This document shows, piece after piece, positions 43,287 to 51,487 of a stretch of 55,895 nucleotides of DNA. This DNA comes from Campylobacter gracilis (lineage in GTDB: Bacteria; Campylobacterota; Campylobacteria; Campylobacterales; Campylobacteraceae). Positions within the stretch are counted from its first letter, which is position 1, and each line of letters begins with the position of its first letter. The translations under genes were made by a program, and so were the position numbers. The notes beneath the pieces were generated by a model that saw only the letters and a program-made list of their open reading frames with translations, searched no databases and was not told where the DNA came from. The DNA lies in contig NZ_JAHAFS010000016.1 of the NCBI RefSeq assembly GCF_018374135.1, positions 1 through 55,895 of the forward strand, given 5' to 3'.

Positions 43287-44591
43287 TTATCCATTGGAAT
43301 TTTCCTCACTCATAAGCGCTTCAGCGATGAGCTCCAACGGATTTACGCACCTCGTCTGCGAGCTGCGTAAAGAAAGCGAATTATTTAGCTGCATCCTGCA
43401 CGCACTGCACTCGGCAGAAACTACGCGCACAGGCAGATCTGCCATTGCACGCGCCTTAGCTAATCCCACTGCGCGCGCGAGCTCGTAGCGCTCGGTTTGC
43501 ATCGTCACGCCGCCAAATCCGCAGCATTTATTAGGCTCATCCATCTCGGTTATTTCGTAGTTTTGAGCGAGCAAGCCGCGCGGTTCTTTCCAAATACCCT
43601 GCATTTTGCGGGCATGGCACGGATCGTGATAAGTAATCGCTAAAGCCCTTTTGCCGCGGCGCATCAAAAGATCACTTAAGTTTGTAAATTTATAAAAGTA
43701 TTCGCTCGCCATAAAAATTTTACTCGCAAGCTTTTGCGCACGGGCTTTCCATTGCGGCTCGTTTTCAAAAAAATGCGCGTAATCCACCCGCAGCATTGCA
43801 GAGCACGTAGCCTCGGGCACTATAATCGCATCAAGAGCAGGCAGAGCTTTTTCGAAATATGCTATATTAAATTTTGCCACGCGTTCAACCGCCGCAAAAT
43901 CTCCCGTAAAATACGCAGGGGCGCCGCAACAGGCTTGTTCCTTCATTAAATTTACGTTTAGCTTTAGCGCTCGCGCGATATGTAAAACCGCCTCGCCTAC
44001 GCCCGTGTAGGCGTAGTTTGCCATGCAGCCTATAAAAATTCCAATAGTTTTTTCGCCGCCGTTGTCGATAAATTCTGCATGAGAGTTCATAAAGCTCTTT
44101 TTCGCAGGAGCAGGCAGCAGGCGCTCTTTTTTAAGTAGTGGCAAGTCAAATCTAGGCGACATAGAGCTTTGCGTATCTTTTCGCATCTTAAAGCCACAGC
44201 TAAGAAACACGTATCCAAGCGCTGCTGCTAGATCCAGCGCTTTGCGGTGCCCGAGCAGCCAAAACGCAGCTTTTTTGTACCACGCGATGCCAAATTTTTC
44301 CGCAATGCGCGCGCGAACATTCTCGATTGCCGTATCTATGGGCAAAGACTCGCCGCAAATATCTACGCAGTTGGCGCATAAAAAGCAGCTTTCAAAAATT
44401 TTCTTAGCGTTTTTATCAAGCTTTAGCTCATTTCTGCCGTAAGCGCCCAAAAGATCCACAAATCCGCGTGGGCTCGTTACTTCATCGCCGTTAATGCCAT
44501 GAATCGTGCAGACTTGGATGCATTTACCACATTTTACGCAGCGCTCGCTAAGTGCCGCAAAATCGAACGCTCCAAGCTTTGCCTTACTCAT
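43287..44591 (-). CDS. Two-cluster Fe-S oxidoreductase (GlcF/CCG-domain type)
   Basis: 434 residues. Two 4Fe-4S ferredoxin motifs at the N-terminus (CVKCGKCIQVC and CFLCANCVDIC), then two CCG domains (ACCGAPAYFTGD; HDPCHARKM with NKCCGFGG). This is the layout of GlcF, LldE and heterodisulfide-reductase-like subunits that pass electrons from flavoprotein dehydrogenases. No partner dehydrogenase is adjacent. In C. jejuni a similar protein also follows hemN (Cj0991c position). ATG at 44591, 11 bases after hemN; last gene of the operon. Confidence 0.85.
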   Translation of the reverse strand: MSKAKLGAFDFAALSERCVKCGKCIQVCTIHGINGDEVTSPRGFVDLLGAYGRNELKLDKNAKKIFESCFLCANCVDICGESLPIDTAIENVRARIAEKFGIAWYKKAAFWLLGHRKALDLAAALGYVFLSCGFKMRKDTQSSMSPRFDLPLLKKERLLPAPAKKSFMNSHAEFIDNGGEKTIGIFIGCMANYAYTGVGEAVLHIARALKLNVNLMKEQACCGAPAYFTGDFAAVERVAKFNIAYFEKALPALDAIIVPEATCSAMLRVDYAHFFENEPQWKARAQKLASKIFMASEYFYKFTNLSDLLMRRGKRALAITYHDPCHARKMQGIWKEPRGLLAQNYEITEMDEPNKCCGFGGVTMQTERYELARAVGLAKARAMADLPVRVVSAECSACRMQLNNSLSLRSSQTRCVNPLELIAEALMSEENSNG

Positions 44592-44602
44592 AGCCGCGCC
44601 GC

Positions 44603-45967
44603 TTAAACGGTTTTAGAAAAGCGCTTTTCGCCTAAATTTTTACCCATATACTCATCAAAGCACATCGCGATATTGCGGATCAAAAGCGTGCCGGTAGGCG
44701 TTACCGAAATTCTATGCGGCGAGACTTGTACGAAATCCTTTAGCGCCTCAAGCTGTTTTAGGCTAGCGCCAAAATGCTCGAAAAATTTTATCTTAAATTT
44801 CTCCTCGATCGCCTCTATATCGACGCAGAAATTACTCATCAGCCCCATAATCACCTCTTTACGCAGCAGATCCTCTTCATTTAGCAAAACGCCCCTGCAA
44901 TACGGCAGCCTACCCGCATCGATCGCAGCCTCGTAAGCGTCCATATCTTTGAAATTTTGCGCGTAGTGGCGCGCGCCCTCGCCGATGCTAGTTAGCCCGA
45001 TGCCGATCAAATCGGCGCCGCCCTTGGTCGTGTAGCCCTGAAAGTTACGGTGCAGCGAGCCGTTTTTAAGCGCGGCATGAAGCTCGTCTGCGGGCTTTGA
45101 GTAGTGATCCATGCCGATCATCTCATATCCGTTCGCGCTCAAAAAATCGTGGGTAAATTTTAAAATTTCAAGCTTCACCTTGGGCTCGGGCAGAGTCGTT
45201 TCGTCAAATTTACGCATAGATTTTTTTATCCACGGCACGTGCGCGTAGTTAAAGATCGCGAAGCGGTCCGGATCAAGCGAAAGCGCAAGCTCCAGCGTGC
45301 GCCTAAAGCTAGCTAGGCTCTGATACGGAAGACCATAGATCAGATCCATATTTATCGATTTTATCCCCCTCTCGCGAGCCGTGGCTATGACCTCCTGCGT
45401 AAGCTCAAAAGGCTGAATGCGGTGGATCTCCTTTTGCACCTGCGGATCGAAGTCCTGCACGCCGTAGCTGATGCGGTTAAAGCCATTTGAAACGAGCACG
45501 TCAAGCTGCTCGGCGTTTAAAAATCGCGGATCAATCTCACAGCTGATCTCGGCTTCGGAGCTGAAGTTTTTAAAATATTTTTTGATATTTTTTATGTGGC
45601 GCGCGAGCTGTTCGGCGCTAAAATATGTAGGCGTGCCGCCGCCGAAGTGCATCTGCACGACCTGGCGCGAGCCGTCCACGACGCCGCTTAAAATTTGCAT
45701 TTCGCGCTCGATATAGTCCAAATACCGATCCATCTTGTCGCGCTTGCCCGTGTAGATTACGTTGCAGCCGCAAAAATAACAGGCGGAGCGGCAAAACGGC
45801 ATGTGAAAGTAAAGCGACAGCGGCGTGGAGCTTTTCTGATTTTTCAGCTCGTTCAAATATCCGTCGTAGCTGAAATTTTCGCTAAATTCCAAAGCGGTCG
45901 GATAGCTCGTGTAGCGTGGTCCTGGACGCGAAAATTTCGCGTAAGCGTCGAAGTCTATGCTATTCAC
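44603..45967 (-). CDS. hemN: Oxygen-independent coproporphyrinogen III oxidase
   Basis: 454 residues. Radical-SAM cluster motif CRSACYFCGCN near residue 58, preceded by YFHMPF; GGGTPTYFS and the HemN C-terminal domain follow. It decarboxylates coproporphyrinogen III to protoporphyrinogen IX without oxygen, fitting a microaerophile. The start overlaps the DUF2603 gene end by 8 bases. hemB lies in the same operon. Confidence 0.95.
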   Translation of the reverse strand: MNSIDFDAYAKFSRPGPRYTSYPTALEFSENFSYDGYLNELKNQKSSTPLSLYFHMPFCRSACYFCGCNVIYTGKRDKMDRYLDYIEREMQILSGVVDGSRQVVQMHFGGGTPTYFSAEQLARHIKNIKKYFKNFSSEAEISCEIDPRFLNAEQLDVLVSNGFNRISYGVQDFDPQVQKEIHRIQPFELTQEVIATARERGIKSINMDLIYGLPYQSLASFRRTLELALSLDPDRFAIFNYAHVPWIKKSMRKFDETTLPEPKVKLEILKFTHDFLSANGYEMIGMDHYSKPADELHAALKNGSLHRNFQGYTTKGGADLIGIGLTSIGEGARHYAQNFKDMDAYEAAIDAGRLPYCRGVLLNEEDLLRKEVIMGLMSNFCVDIEAIEEKFKIKFFEHFGASLKQLEALKDFVQVSPHRISVTPTGTLLIRNIAMCFDEYMGKNLGEKRFSKTV

Positions 45968-46442
45968 GGCCGCCCGCCTTGGCTTTGATAAGCTCTTCGA
46001 TGTCGATGAAAAGGTTCGGATGCAGACTTTTTACGCGCGAAACGACGGCATCTACGTCTAAGCTTAATCTTTTCGCACTCGGATTTGCGCCCGTTAGCCT
46101 TCTGATCTCGTCCATACACACGATCCATGCGTCGCCGAAATCCACCGGCGTATGCTGCAAAATCGAGCGCTCAAGCTTGAGGTTAAAATTTTCCTGCATC
46201 GCGTTTTTGGTCGCGGCGATGAGATTTGCAAGCGATTTTATCGAGATCATCGTGTGCACTTCGTTATTTTCGTCGATGCCGAACCACGGCTCCTCATCGC
46301 TCCACGAGCCGCTTTTTAGAGTGAGTTTTTTCTCGTTGTCTTCGCCCTGCGAAATTTCAAAAACCGTCCTTTTCGAGCTATCCAGCCCGAAAAATTCGCT
46401 CGCTTTGTCGATCTTTTTTAGCGCTTTATCTTTTTCTTCCAT
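45960..46442 (-). CDS. DUF2603/UPF0763 protein
   Basis: 160 residues, a family known to me only from Campylobacter/Helicobacter relatives and found between argF and hemN in C. jejuni too. Contains GSWSDEEPWFGIDENNEVHTMISIKSLANLIAATK and FGDAWIVCMDEIRR. Soluble, no cysteine cluster. Coupled to hemN by overlap. Function unknown. Confidence 0.8.
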   Translation of the reverse strand: MEEKDKALKKIDKASEFFGLDSSKRTVFEISQGEDNEKKLTLKSGSWSDEEPWFGIDENNEVHTMISIKSLANLIAATKNAMQENFNLKLERSILQHTPVDFGDAWIVCMDEIRRLTGANPSAKRLSLDVDAVVSRVKSLHPNLFIDIEELIKAKAGGRE

Positions 46443-46457
46443 GCGTTCTCCTAAAAT

Positions 46458-47381
46458 TTATCTTTTTTGATCCAGCCAGACCATAACGCCCTTTTGCGCG
46501 TGCAGGCGATTTTCCGCTTCTGCAAAAATTTCATCCGCGTGCGCTTCAAACACGGTCTCGCTTACCTCATATCCGCGGTACGCCGGCAAGCAGTGCAAAA
46601 AGATCGCGCCGCTACCTGCTAGAGCCATTAAGCTTTCATCCACGCAAAAGCCCGCGAAATCGCGAATTCTTTGCTCCTTTTCCGCTTCTTGCCCCATCGA
46701 GACCCAAGTATCGGTCGTCACGACGTTTGCGCCCGCTACGGCTTCTTTTATATCGTTCGTTATTAAAATTTTAGCACCTGAAATTTTAGCATTTTCTTGC
46801 GCCTGCGCTAGTATCTGCGGATCAGCCTCATAGCTCACAGGCGTCGCTATTCGCAGCTCAAAGCCAAGCCTGCTAGCAAGCATCAACCACGAGTGCGCCA
46901 TATTGTTACCGTCGCCCACGTACGCGGCTTTTATCTTTGGAGTTTCAATACCGCGCTCCACGATCGTCATTAGATCCGCCATTAGCTGCACGGGATGAAA
47001 TTTATCGCTTAGCCCGTTTATCACCGGCACGCGGCTAAATTCCGCGAGCTCTATTAGCGTCTCGTGGCGATTTACGCGCGCCATGATTAGATCGCACATT
47101 CGCGAAATCACGCGCGCGGTGTCTTTGATCGGCTCGCCTCGCCCGAGCTGGATGTCGCGACTGCTCAAAAATAACGCGTGCCCGCCTAGCTCGTTCATCC
47201 CTACGTCGAAGCTAACGCGCGTTCTAGTAGAGCTTTTTTCAAATATCATCGCCAATTTTTGATCTTTCAAATATGGCTTAAAATTTCGCGCCTTCGCCTC
47301 TTTTTTTATCTCAAAGGCTAAATTTAAAATTTCGATTATCTCGTCTTTACTAAAATCGTTTAACGTAAGAAAGTGCCTCAT
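46458..47381 (-). CDS. argF: Ornithine carbamoyltransferase
   Basis: 307 residues with carbamoyl-phosphate site STRTRVSFD, DKFHPVQLMADLMT, and the ornithine-loop HCLPAYRG. It makes citrulline from ornithine and carbamoyl phosphate for arginine synthesis. The ATG overlaps the doc stop (ATGA), so its translation now depends on the toxin gene upstream, an unusual coupling of a biosynthetic gene. Confidence 0.97.
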   Translation of the reverse strand: MRHFLTLNDFSKDEIIEILNLAFEIKKEAKARNFKPYLKDQKLAMIFEKSSTRTRVSFDVGMNELGGHALFLSSRDIQLGRGEPIKDTARVISRMCDLIMARVNRHETLIELAEFSRVPVINGLSDKFHPVQLMADLMTIVERGIETPKIKAAYVGDGNNMAHSWLMLASRLGFELRIATPVSYEADPQILAQAQENAKISGAKILITNDIKEAVAGANVVTTDTWVSMGQEAEKEQRIRDFAGFCVDESLMALAGSGAIFLHCLPAYRGYEVSETVFEAHADEIFAEAENRLHAQKGVMVWLDQKR

Positions 47382-47770
47382 ATCGCTCCTTTATCTTTTA
47401 TAAATTTACTAAAAAATTCTTTTAAATCACCTTTCGTCATATCGCCCATAGCCACCTTTACGACTATGTCCTCCATCGCCGCATAAAATTCCTCGTCGTC
47501 CAAAACTATAGAATTTGCCAACAAAAACATATCGGCTAGCAAAATCGCCGTCCTTTTATTGCCGTCGGTAAAAGGATGAAATTTTATGCACGAATGCGTC
47601 AAATGCGCGAGTTTATCCGCCATAGTAGGATAATACAGATCGTTTTTTATATTCTGCAACGCAGACGATAAATAGCTAAGCGAAGTTTTATTATAACCCT
47701 TGCTTCCGCCTATTTTTTCCAGCATTTTATCGTGGATAAAAATAGCCTGATGCAGCGTTAAATATTTCAT
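47378..47770 (-). CDS. doc: Doc-type Fic toxin
   Basis: 130 residues with KFHPFTDGNKRTAILLAD, the Doc variant (DGNKR) of the Fic HxFx(D/E)GNxR motif, and N-terminal LHQAIFIHDKMLEKIGGSKG as in death-on-curing proteins. Known Doc phosphorylates EF-Tu and stalls translation; the target here is inferred. It sits 9 bases after its antitoxin gene and overlaps argF. This pair is absent between hemB and argF in C. jejuni as I know it, so it was probably inserted. Confidence 0.88.
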   Translation of the reverse strand: MKYLTLHQAIFIHDKMLEKIGGSKGYNKTSLSYLSSALQNIKNDLYYPTMADKLAHLTHSCIKFHPFTDGNKRTAILLADMFLLANSIVLDDEEFYAAMEDIVVKVAMGDMTKGDLKEFFSKFIKDKGAI

Positions 47771-47779
47771 TTGTCTTTT

Positions 47780-47995
47780 TCATTTATCCTTTAAGCGCTC
47801 AAAAACAGCCCTATTGCTCGGCTTATCCAATTTCACAATAACGGCGCTCGAAAGCTCGCCAAAATTTTCTATATACTCATCCCTATTTTCGGGCAAAATT
47901 TTAGCTTCAAATTTCATCTTTTTTGCCAGCTTCATCACGGCATCCAAGACGGCTTGCATTTCATTACTTTTAATTTCGAGTGCCACTTTATTCAT
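47780..47995 (-). CDS. Antitoxin partner of Doc
   Basis: 71 residues, starting MNKVALEIKSNEMQAVLDAV and ending NRAVFERLKDK. No Phd-type DNA-binding start is evident, so it is a different antitoxin class or acts only by binding the toxin. The ATG is two bases after the hemB stop, behind AGGGGC. Called from position and size. Confidence 0.7.
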   Translation of the reverse strand: MNKVALEIKSNEMQAVLDAVMKLAKKMKFEAKILPENRDEYIENFGELSSAVIVKLDKPSNRAVFERLKDK

Positions 47996-47997
47996 CG

Positions 47998-48972
47998 CTA
48001 GCCCCTGTTTAAAATTTCCGCGATCTCTTTGGCGTGATAGGTGATGATCATATCAGCACCCGCGCGCCTTATGCCTATCATCGTCTCCATCATCACGCGC
48101 TCATAATCGATCACACCCGCCTTCTTGCCCGCCTGCAACAGCGAGTATTCGCCGCTTACGTTATACGCGCAGATCGGCAGTAGCGTGCGCTCCCGCAGAT
48201 CTCTGATTAGATCCAGATATGCAAGCGCGGGCTTTATCATCAAGATGTCCGCTCCCTGCGCCTCGTCTTGCAGGCTTTCGTTGATCGCCTCAAATCTATT
48301 TGCGGGATCCATCTGGTAGCTGCTGCGATCGCCGAAACTCGGTGCGCTCTCCGCCACGTCGCGAAACGGCCCGTAGTAGCCGCTGGCAAATTTCGTCGAA
48401 TACGCCATAATCGGCAAATTTTCAAATCCGCCGCGATCAAGCGCTCCTCGCAAAATCTCGATAATGCCGTCCATCATACCGCTAGGCGCGATCATGTCCG
48501 CACCCGCTTTGGCGTGGATGAGCGCCTGCTGCGCCGAAATTTCAAGCGTCGCGTCGTTATCCACCGTCTGATGCACATGATCGATGATGCCGCAGTGTCC
48601 GTGGTCGGTATATTCGCAAAAGCACAGATCGGTGATGACGAGTAAATTTGGAAATTTAGCCTTTATAGCGCGTAGCGAAGTCGCGATGATGCCGTCCTCG
48701 CTTAGCGCATCCGAGCCGATGCTGTCCTTTAGCGAAGGAATTCCAAAAAGTAAAATTTTATCCAAACCAAGCGATATGAGGGCCTCGCACTCTTGTAAAA
48801 TTTCATCCAAGCTCATCTGAAATACGCCCGGCATCGAGGTGATCTCCTTTTTAATGCCGCTTCCTTCCACCACGAAAAGCGGATAGATTAGAAAGCGGGT
48901 TTGCAGATCGGTTTGTCGCACCAGATCCCTAAGCGCGGGGTTTATTCGTAGGCGTCTAAATCGTTTAAACAT
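47998..48972 (-). CDS. hemB: Delta-aminolevulinic acid dehydratase
   Basis: 324 residues. Zinc ligands in DLCFCEYTDHGHCG, active-site lysines in YSTKFASGYYGPFRD and LMIKPALAYLD. It joins two aminolevulinates into porphobilinogen. First gene of the minus-strand operon that ends with hemN and the Fe-S protein; divergent from ribA. Confidence 0.97.
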   Translation of the reverse strand: MFKRFRRLRINPALRDLVRQTDLQTRFLIYPLFVVEGSGIKKEITSMPGVFQMSLDEILQECEALISLGLDKILLFGIPSLKDSIGSDALSEDGIIATSLRAIKAKFPNLLVITDLCFCEYTDHGHCGIIDHVHQTVDNDATLEISAQQALIHAKAGADMIAPSGMMDGIIEILRGALDRGGFENLPIMAYSTKFASGYYGPFRDVAESAPSFGDRSSYQMDPANRFEAINESLQDEAQGADILMIKPALAYLDLIRDLRERTLLPICAYNVSGEYSLLQAGKKAGVIDYERVMMETMIGIRRAGADMIITYHAKEIAEILNRG

Positions 48973-48994
48973 TATTTTTCCTTTTTTAGCTAGA

Positions 48995-49019
48995 ATTGTG
49001 AGATTTATAATATCACAAT
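48995..49019 (+). promoter_or_regulatory. ribA promoter framed by inverted repeat
   Basis: ATTGTGA (48995-49001) and TCACAAT (49013-49019) form perfect 7-base arms 11 bases apart, enclosing TATAAT (49006-49011) 25 bases before ribA. The arms resemble CRP half-sites but the spacing does not. A repressor could occlude the -10 here, and the hemB promoter may overlap. Confidence 0.55.
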
Positions 49020-49035
49020 CGGAGTAAATTTAAGC

Positions 49036-49596
49036 ATGGATATAAAAATTTCAGAGGTCGCAAATCTCCCCTCCCGCTTCGGAAGCTTCCGCGTTCAGTC
49101 GTTTAAGCAAGGCGAGAAAGAGCATCTAGTGATATTTAAGCAACCTTTGGAGGGCGTCGTAAACGTGCGGATCCACTCGGAGTGCCTTACCGGCGATGCG
49201 ATCGGCAGCCTAAAGTGCGACTGCCGCGACCAGCTCGAAGCAAGTCTAAAATATATCGAAGAGCACGGCGGCATGGTGATCTATCTGCGTCAAGAGGGGC
49301 GCAATATCGGGCTTTTTAATAAAATCAACGCCTACGCTCTGCAAGATCAGGGCTTCGATACGATCGAAGCAAACCATCAGCTCGGCTTCAAAGCGGACGA
49401 GCGCACCTACGAGATCGTGGATTTCATACTCGCTCATTTTGGAATTTCACGCATAAATCTGCTTACGAACAACCCGCAAAAGCTGCACGATCTAAAGGTA
49501 GAAGTGGTCGCGCGCGTGCCGATAATCATCACGCCTAATAAATTTAACGAAAACTATCTGCGCGTCAAAAAAGAGCAGATGGGGCATCTGCTGTGA
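49036..49596 (+). CDS. ribA: GTP cyclohydrolase II
   Basis: 186 residues, stand-alone RibA. Zinc cysteines in ECLTGDAIGSLKCDCRDQLE, catalytic region YLRQEGRNIGLFNKINAYALQDQG, and RINLLTNNPQK. It opens GTP in the first step of riboflavin synthesis. Ribosome site GGAG; overlaps rsmG by four bases. Confidence 0.97.
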   Translation: MDIKISEVANLPSRFGSFRVQSFKQGEKEHLVIFKQPLEGVVNVRIHSECLTGDAIGSLKCDCRDQLEASLKYIEEHGGMVIYLRQEGRNIGLFNKINAYALQDQGFDTIEANHQLGFKADERTYEIVDFILAHFGISRINLLTNNPQKLHDLKVEVVARVPIIITPNKFNENYLRVKKEQMGHLL

Positions 49597-50171
49597 AGCT
49601 TGCGCCGGGCGAGAGCTTTGGCGAGCAGATCGCTAAATTTAAAGCCTGTCTGCAAAAATTTAACCGCGTCCATAGTCTCACAAATTACGATGATTTGGAC
49701 GCGGTGGTGCGCGACAGCCTAAGCGGAGCGAATTTCATACCGCGCTATCCGCACGTCGCGTGCGACATCGGCTCGGGAGCGGGGTTCCCCGGGATTTTTT
49801 TAGCGCTTGCGCTGCCGCTGTGCGAGTGGCATCTGTTTGAGCCAAATCAAAAAAAAGCGGCGTTTCTAACCTACGCGAAGGTTAGCCTTGCTCTAGCTAA
49901 CGTAAAAATCCACGCCGAGCGCGTGCAAGACGGCGCAAAGCTGCGCGCCGATCTGATAAGCTCACGAGCGCTAATGAGCGCGCGAAGTTTAGTCGAAATT
50001 TGCCGCGGCTTTTACGATGAAAACACGACGTTTTTGCTCTACAAAGGCTCGGGCGCAGAGATGGAAGCAGCAGAATTCCGCAAGGAATTTACGAGCGCAC
50101 ACTGCGAAATTTTTAGCGGCGAAAACGCTTTGAAAAATAGAAAATTTTTAGTGATCAAAGGGGTGAAATAA
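49593..50171 (+). CDS. rsmG: 16S rRNA (guanine-527-N7)-methyltransferase
   Basis: 192 residues with SAM-binding CDIGSGAGFPGIFLALALP and LFEPNQKKAAFL. Loss of RsmG gives low-level streptomycin resistance in other bacteria. GTG start inside the ribA end; the ribA-rsmG order also occurs in C. jejuni. Confidence 0.95.
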   Translation: MKLAPGESFGEQIAKFKACLQKFNRVHSLTNYDDLDAVVRDSLSGANFIPRYPHVACDIGSGAGFPGIFLALALPLCEWHLFEPNQKKAAFLTYAKVSLALANVKIHAERVQDGAKLRADLISSRALMSARSLVEICRGFYDENTTFLLYKGSGAEMEAAEFRKEFTSAHCEIFSGENALKNRKFLVIKGVK

Positions 50172-50377
50172 TGGGAAAAATTCTAGCCGTCGCCGTTATC
50201 GCGGCGCTCATATATTTTTTGATAGTGCCTAGATTTCGCATAAAGAAAAAGGACGATGCGACCGAGCTTCTGGCGTGCGACGAGTGCGGGACGTACTTTA
50301 GCAACGACGAGCTTGCTCTGCGCGATAAAAAGCGCCTTTGCAAATCCTGCGAAGCCAAACTAAGGGGTGGCAAATGA
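50171..50377 (+). CDS. Small membrane protein with zinc ribbon
   Basis: 68 residues: N-terminal membrane helix (ILAVAVIAALIYFLIVP), then a four-cysteine ribbon (CDECGTYFSNDEL...LCKSC). It resembles PP0621-type small proteins. Overlaps rsmG and the next gene by 1 and 4 bases. Confidence 0.8.
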   Translation: MGKILAVAVIAALIYFLIVPRFRIKKKDDATELLACDECGTYFSNDELALRDKKRLCKSCEAKLRGGK

Positions 50378-50916
50378 TCATCCTAGGCCACGCGCTCGTG
50401 CCCTACGAGCCGCTGTATCTCATCAAAAACGGCGACGGAGTTTTCAAATACGACAATCTGCTCTTTAAATTTAACGACAGGCTAATCGCCGCCGCGCAAA
50501 AGGCGCAGAAAAAATTTAGCGTTATTACGAACGATATAAATGAAATTTTACTCGCAAACGGCGCAGGCGCGCGCTTCATCGTCGTGGATAAAAAATCCGC
50601 CGCAGCCGCGCAAAAGCTAGCAAACGATTATCTTTTTGACGCCAAGATCGCGATGTTTATCGGCTCTGCGCGGGCGTTAAAAAACTTAGCCGAGCTCGGA
50701 ATCGATGCGGCGATCTTTAAAGACGCGATCGCAAACGCGCCCAAATCGCTACTTGCAAGCATCGGAGATAGCGTAGGCTCAAAATTTCACTTCGGACTTC
50801 CGAAAAAAGATGAAATTTTCGGCGGCGCGCAAAAGCTCGCGGATAAAATTTCGGCTCTGGATAAAAAGCTAAGCGCGCCCGCAGCCGGCAAAAACGACGA
50901 TATTTGGAAAAAATAG
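50374..50916 (+). CDS. Conserved hypothetical protein
   Basis: 180 residues from ATG 50374 (MIILGHALVPYEPLYLI), which overlaps the upstream stop as ATGA and has GGGGTGG before it; a frame from 50338 would extend into the previous gene. Soluble, Ala/Lys-rich; contains GARFIVVDKKSAAAAQKLANDYLFDAKIAMFIGSARALKNLAELGIDAAIFKDA, which reads like a nucleotide-binding-type alternating fold. Family not recognised. End of the ribA-rsmG unit. Confidence 0.75.
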   Translation: MIILGHALVPYEPLYLIKNGDGVFKYDNLLFKFNDRLIAAAQKAQKKFSVITNDINEILLANGAGARFIVVDKKSAAAAQKLANDYLFDAKIAMFIGSARALKNLAELGIDAAIFKDAIANAPKSLLASIGDSVGSKFHFGLPKKDEIFGGAQKLADKISALDKKLSAPAAGKNDDIWKK

Positions 50917-51458
50917 CAAAATCCTAAGCGAATTTGTTCGCGGAGTGCAAAATTTCTATGACTCACACGAATTAAAATTCCGCGCATAATTTTGCCTAGC
51001 CTCGCGGCTTAGAATTTAACGCGAGATTTCGCCTGCTTACGCGGATCGGAATTCTACGCGGAATTTTGCCCTCTTTCGTAAATTGGAATTCTGCGCGAAA
51101 TCCCACGCGTCCTCTGCAAAATTTTCTCGCTTACTCAATTTAAAATTTTACCCGCTCGGATAGATTTAAATTTTACGTAGAATTTCGCCTGTCCTCGCGG
51201 CAAGAAATTTCAAATAAAATTTTATCCTCCCGCGCGATGCGAAATTTTACTAAATTTTCTACGCGCGATATAAAATCTATGTAAATTTTACTCGCGCGAT
51301 TAACGTAAATAAAATTCCGTACCTGCCTGCGCTTCATAGAATTTCGCGCAAAATTTACTCACAGAGATGATATAAATTCCTAGCCATTGTTTTAAATTTT
51401 ACTCGCGTTTTAGCTGCTTTTATATGCACGGTAAGGATTTTTTAAAGCTAAAATTTTA
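50917..51458. repeat. Gene-free field of degenerate GAATTTCGC repeats
   Basis: Over 500 bases with no gene. From about 50940 to 51350, words such as GGAATTCTACGCGGAATTTTGCC, its shorter variants and TAGAATTTCGCCTG recur roughly every 40-60 bases, with CGCGG/CGCGCGA spacers. They look like a tandem unit that has drifted beyond simple alignment by eye. Confidence 0.5.
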
Positions 51459-51464
51459 TATAAT
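51459..51464 (+). promoter_or_regulatory. -10 element of the ClC gene
   Basis: TATAAT within TTTATATAATTATG, 24 bases before the TTG start. Confidence 0.5.
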
Positions 51465-51487
51465 TATGCGTTTCAAAAAGGCATATT

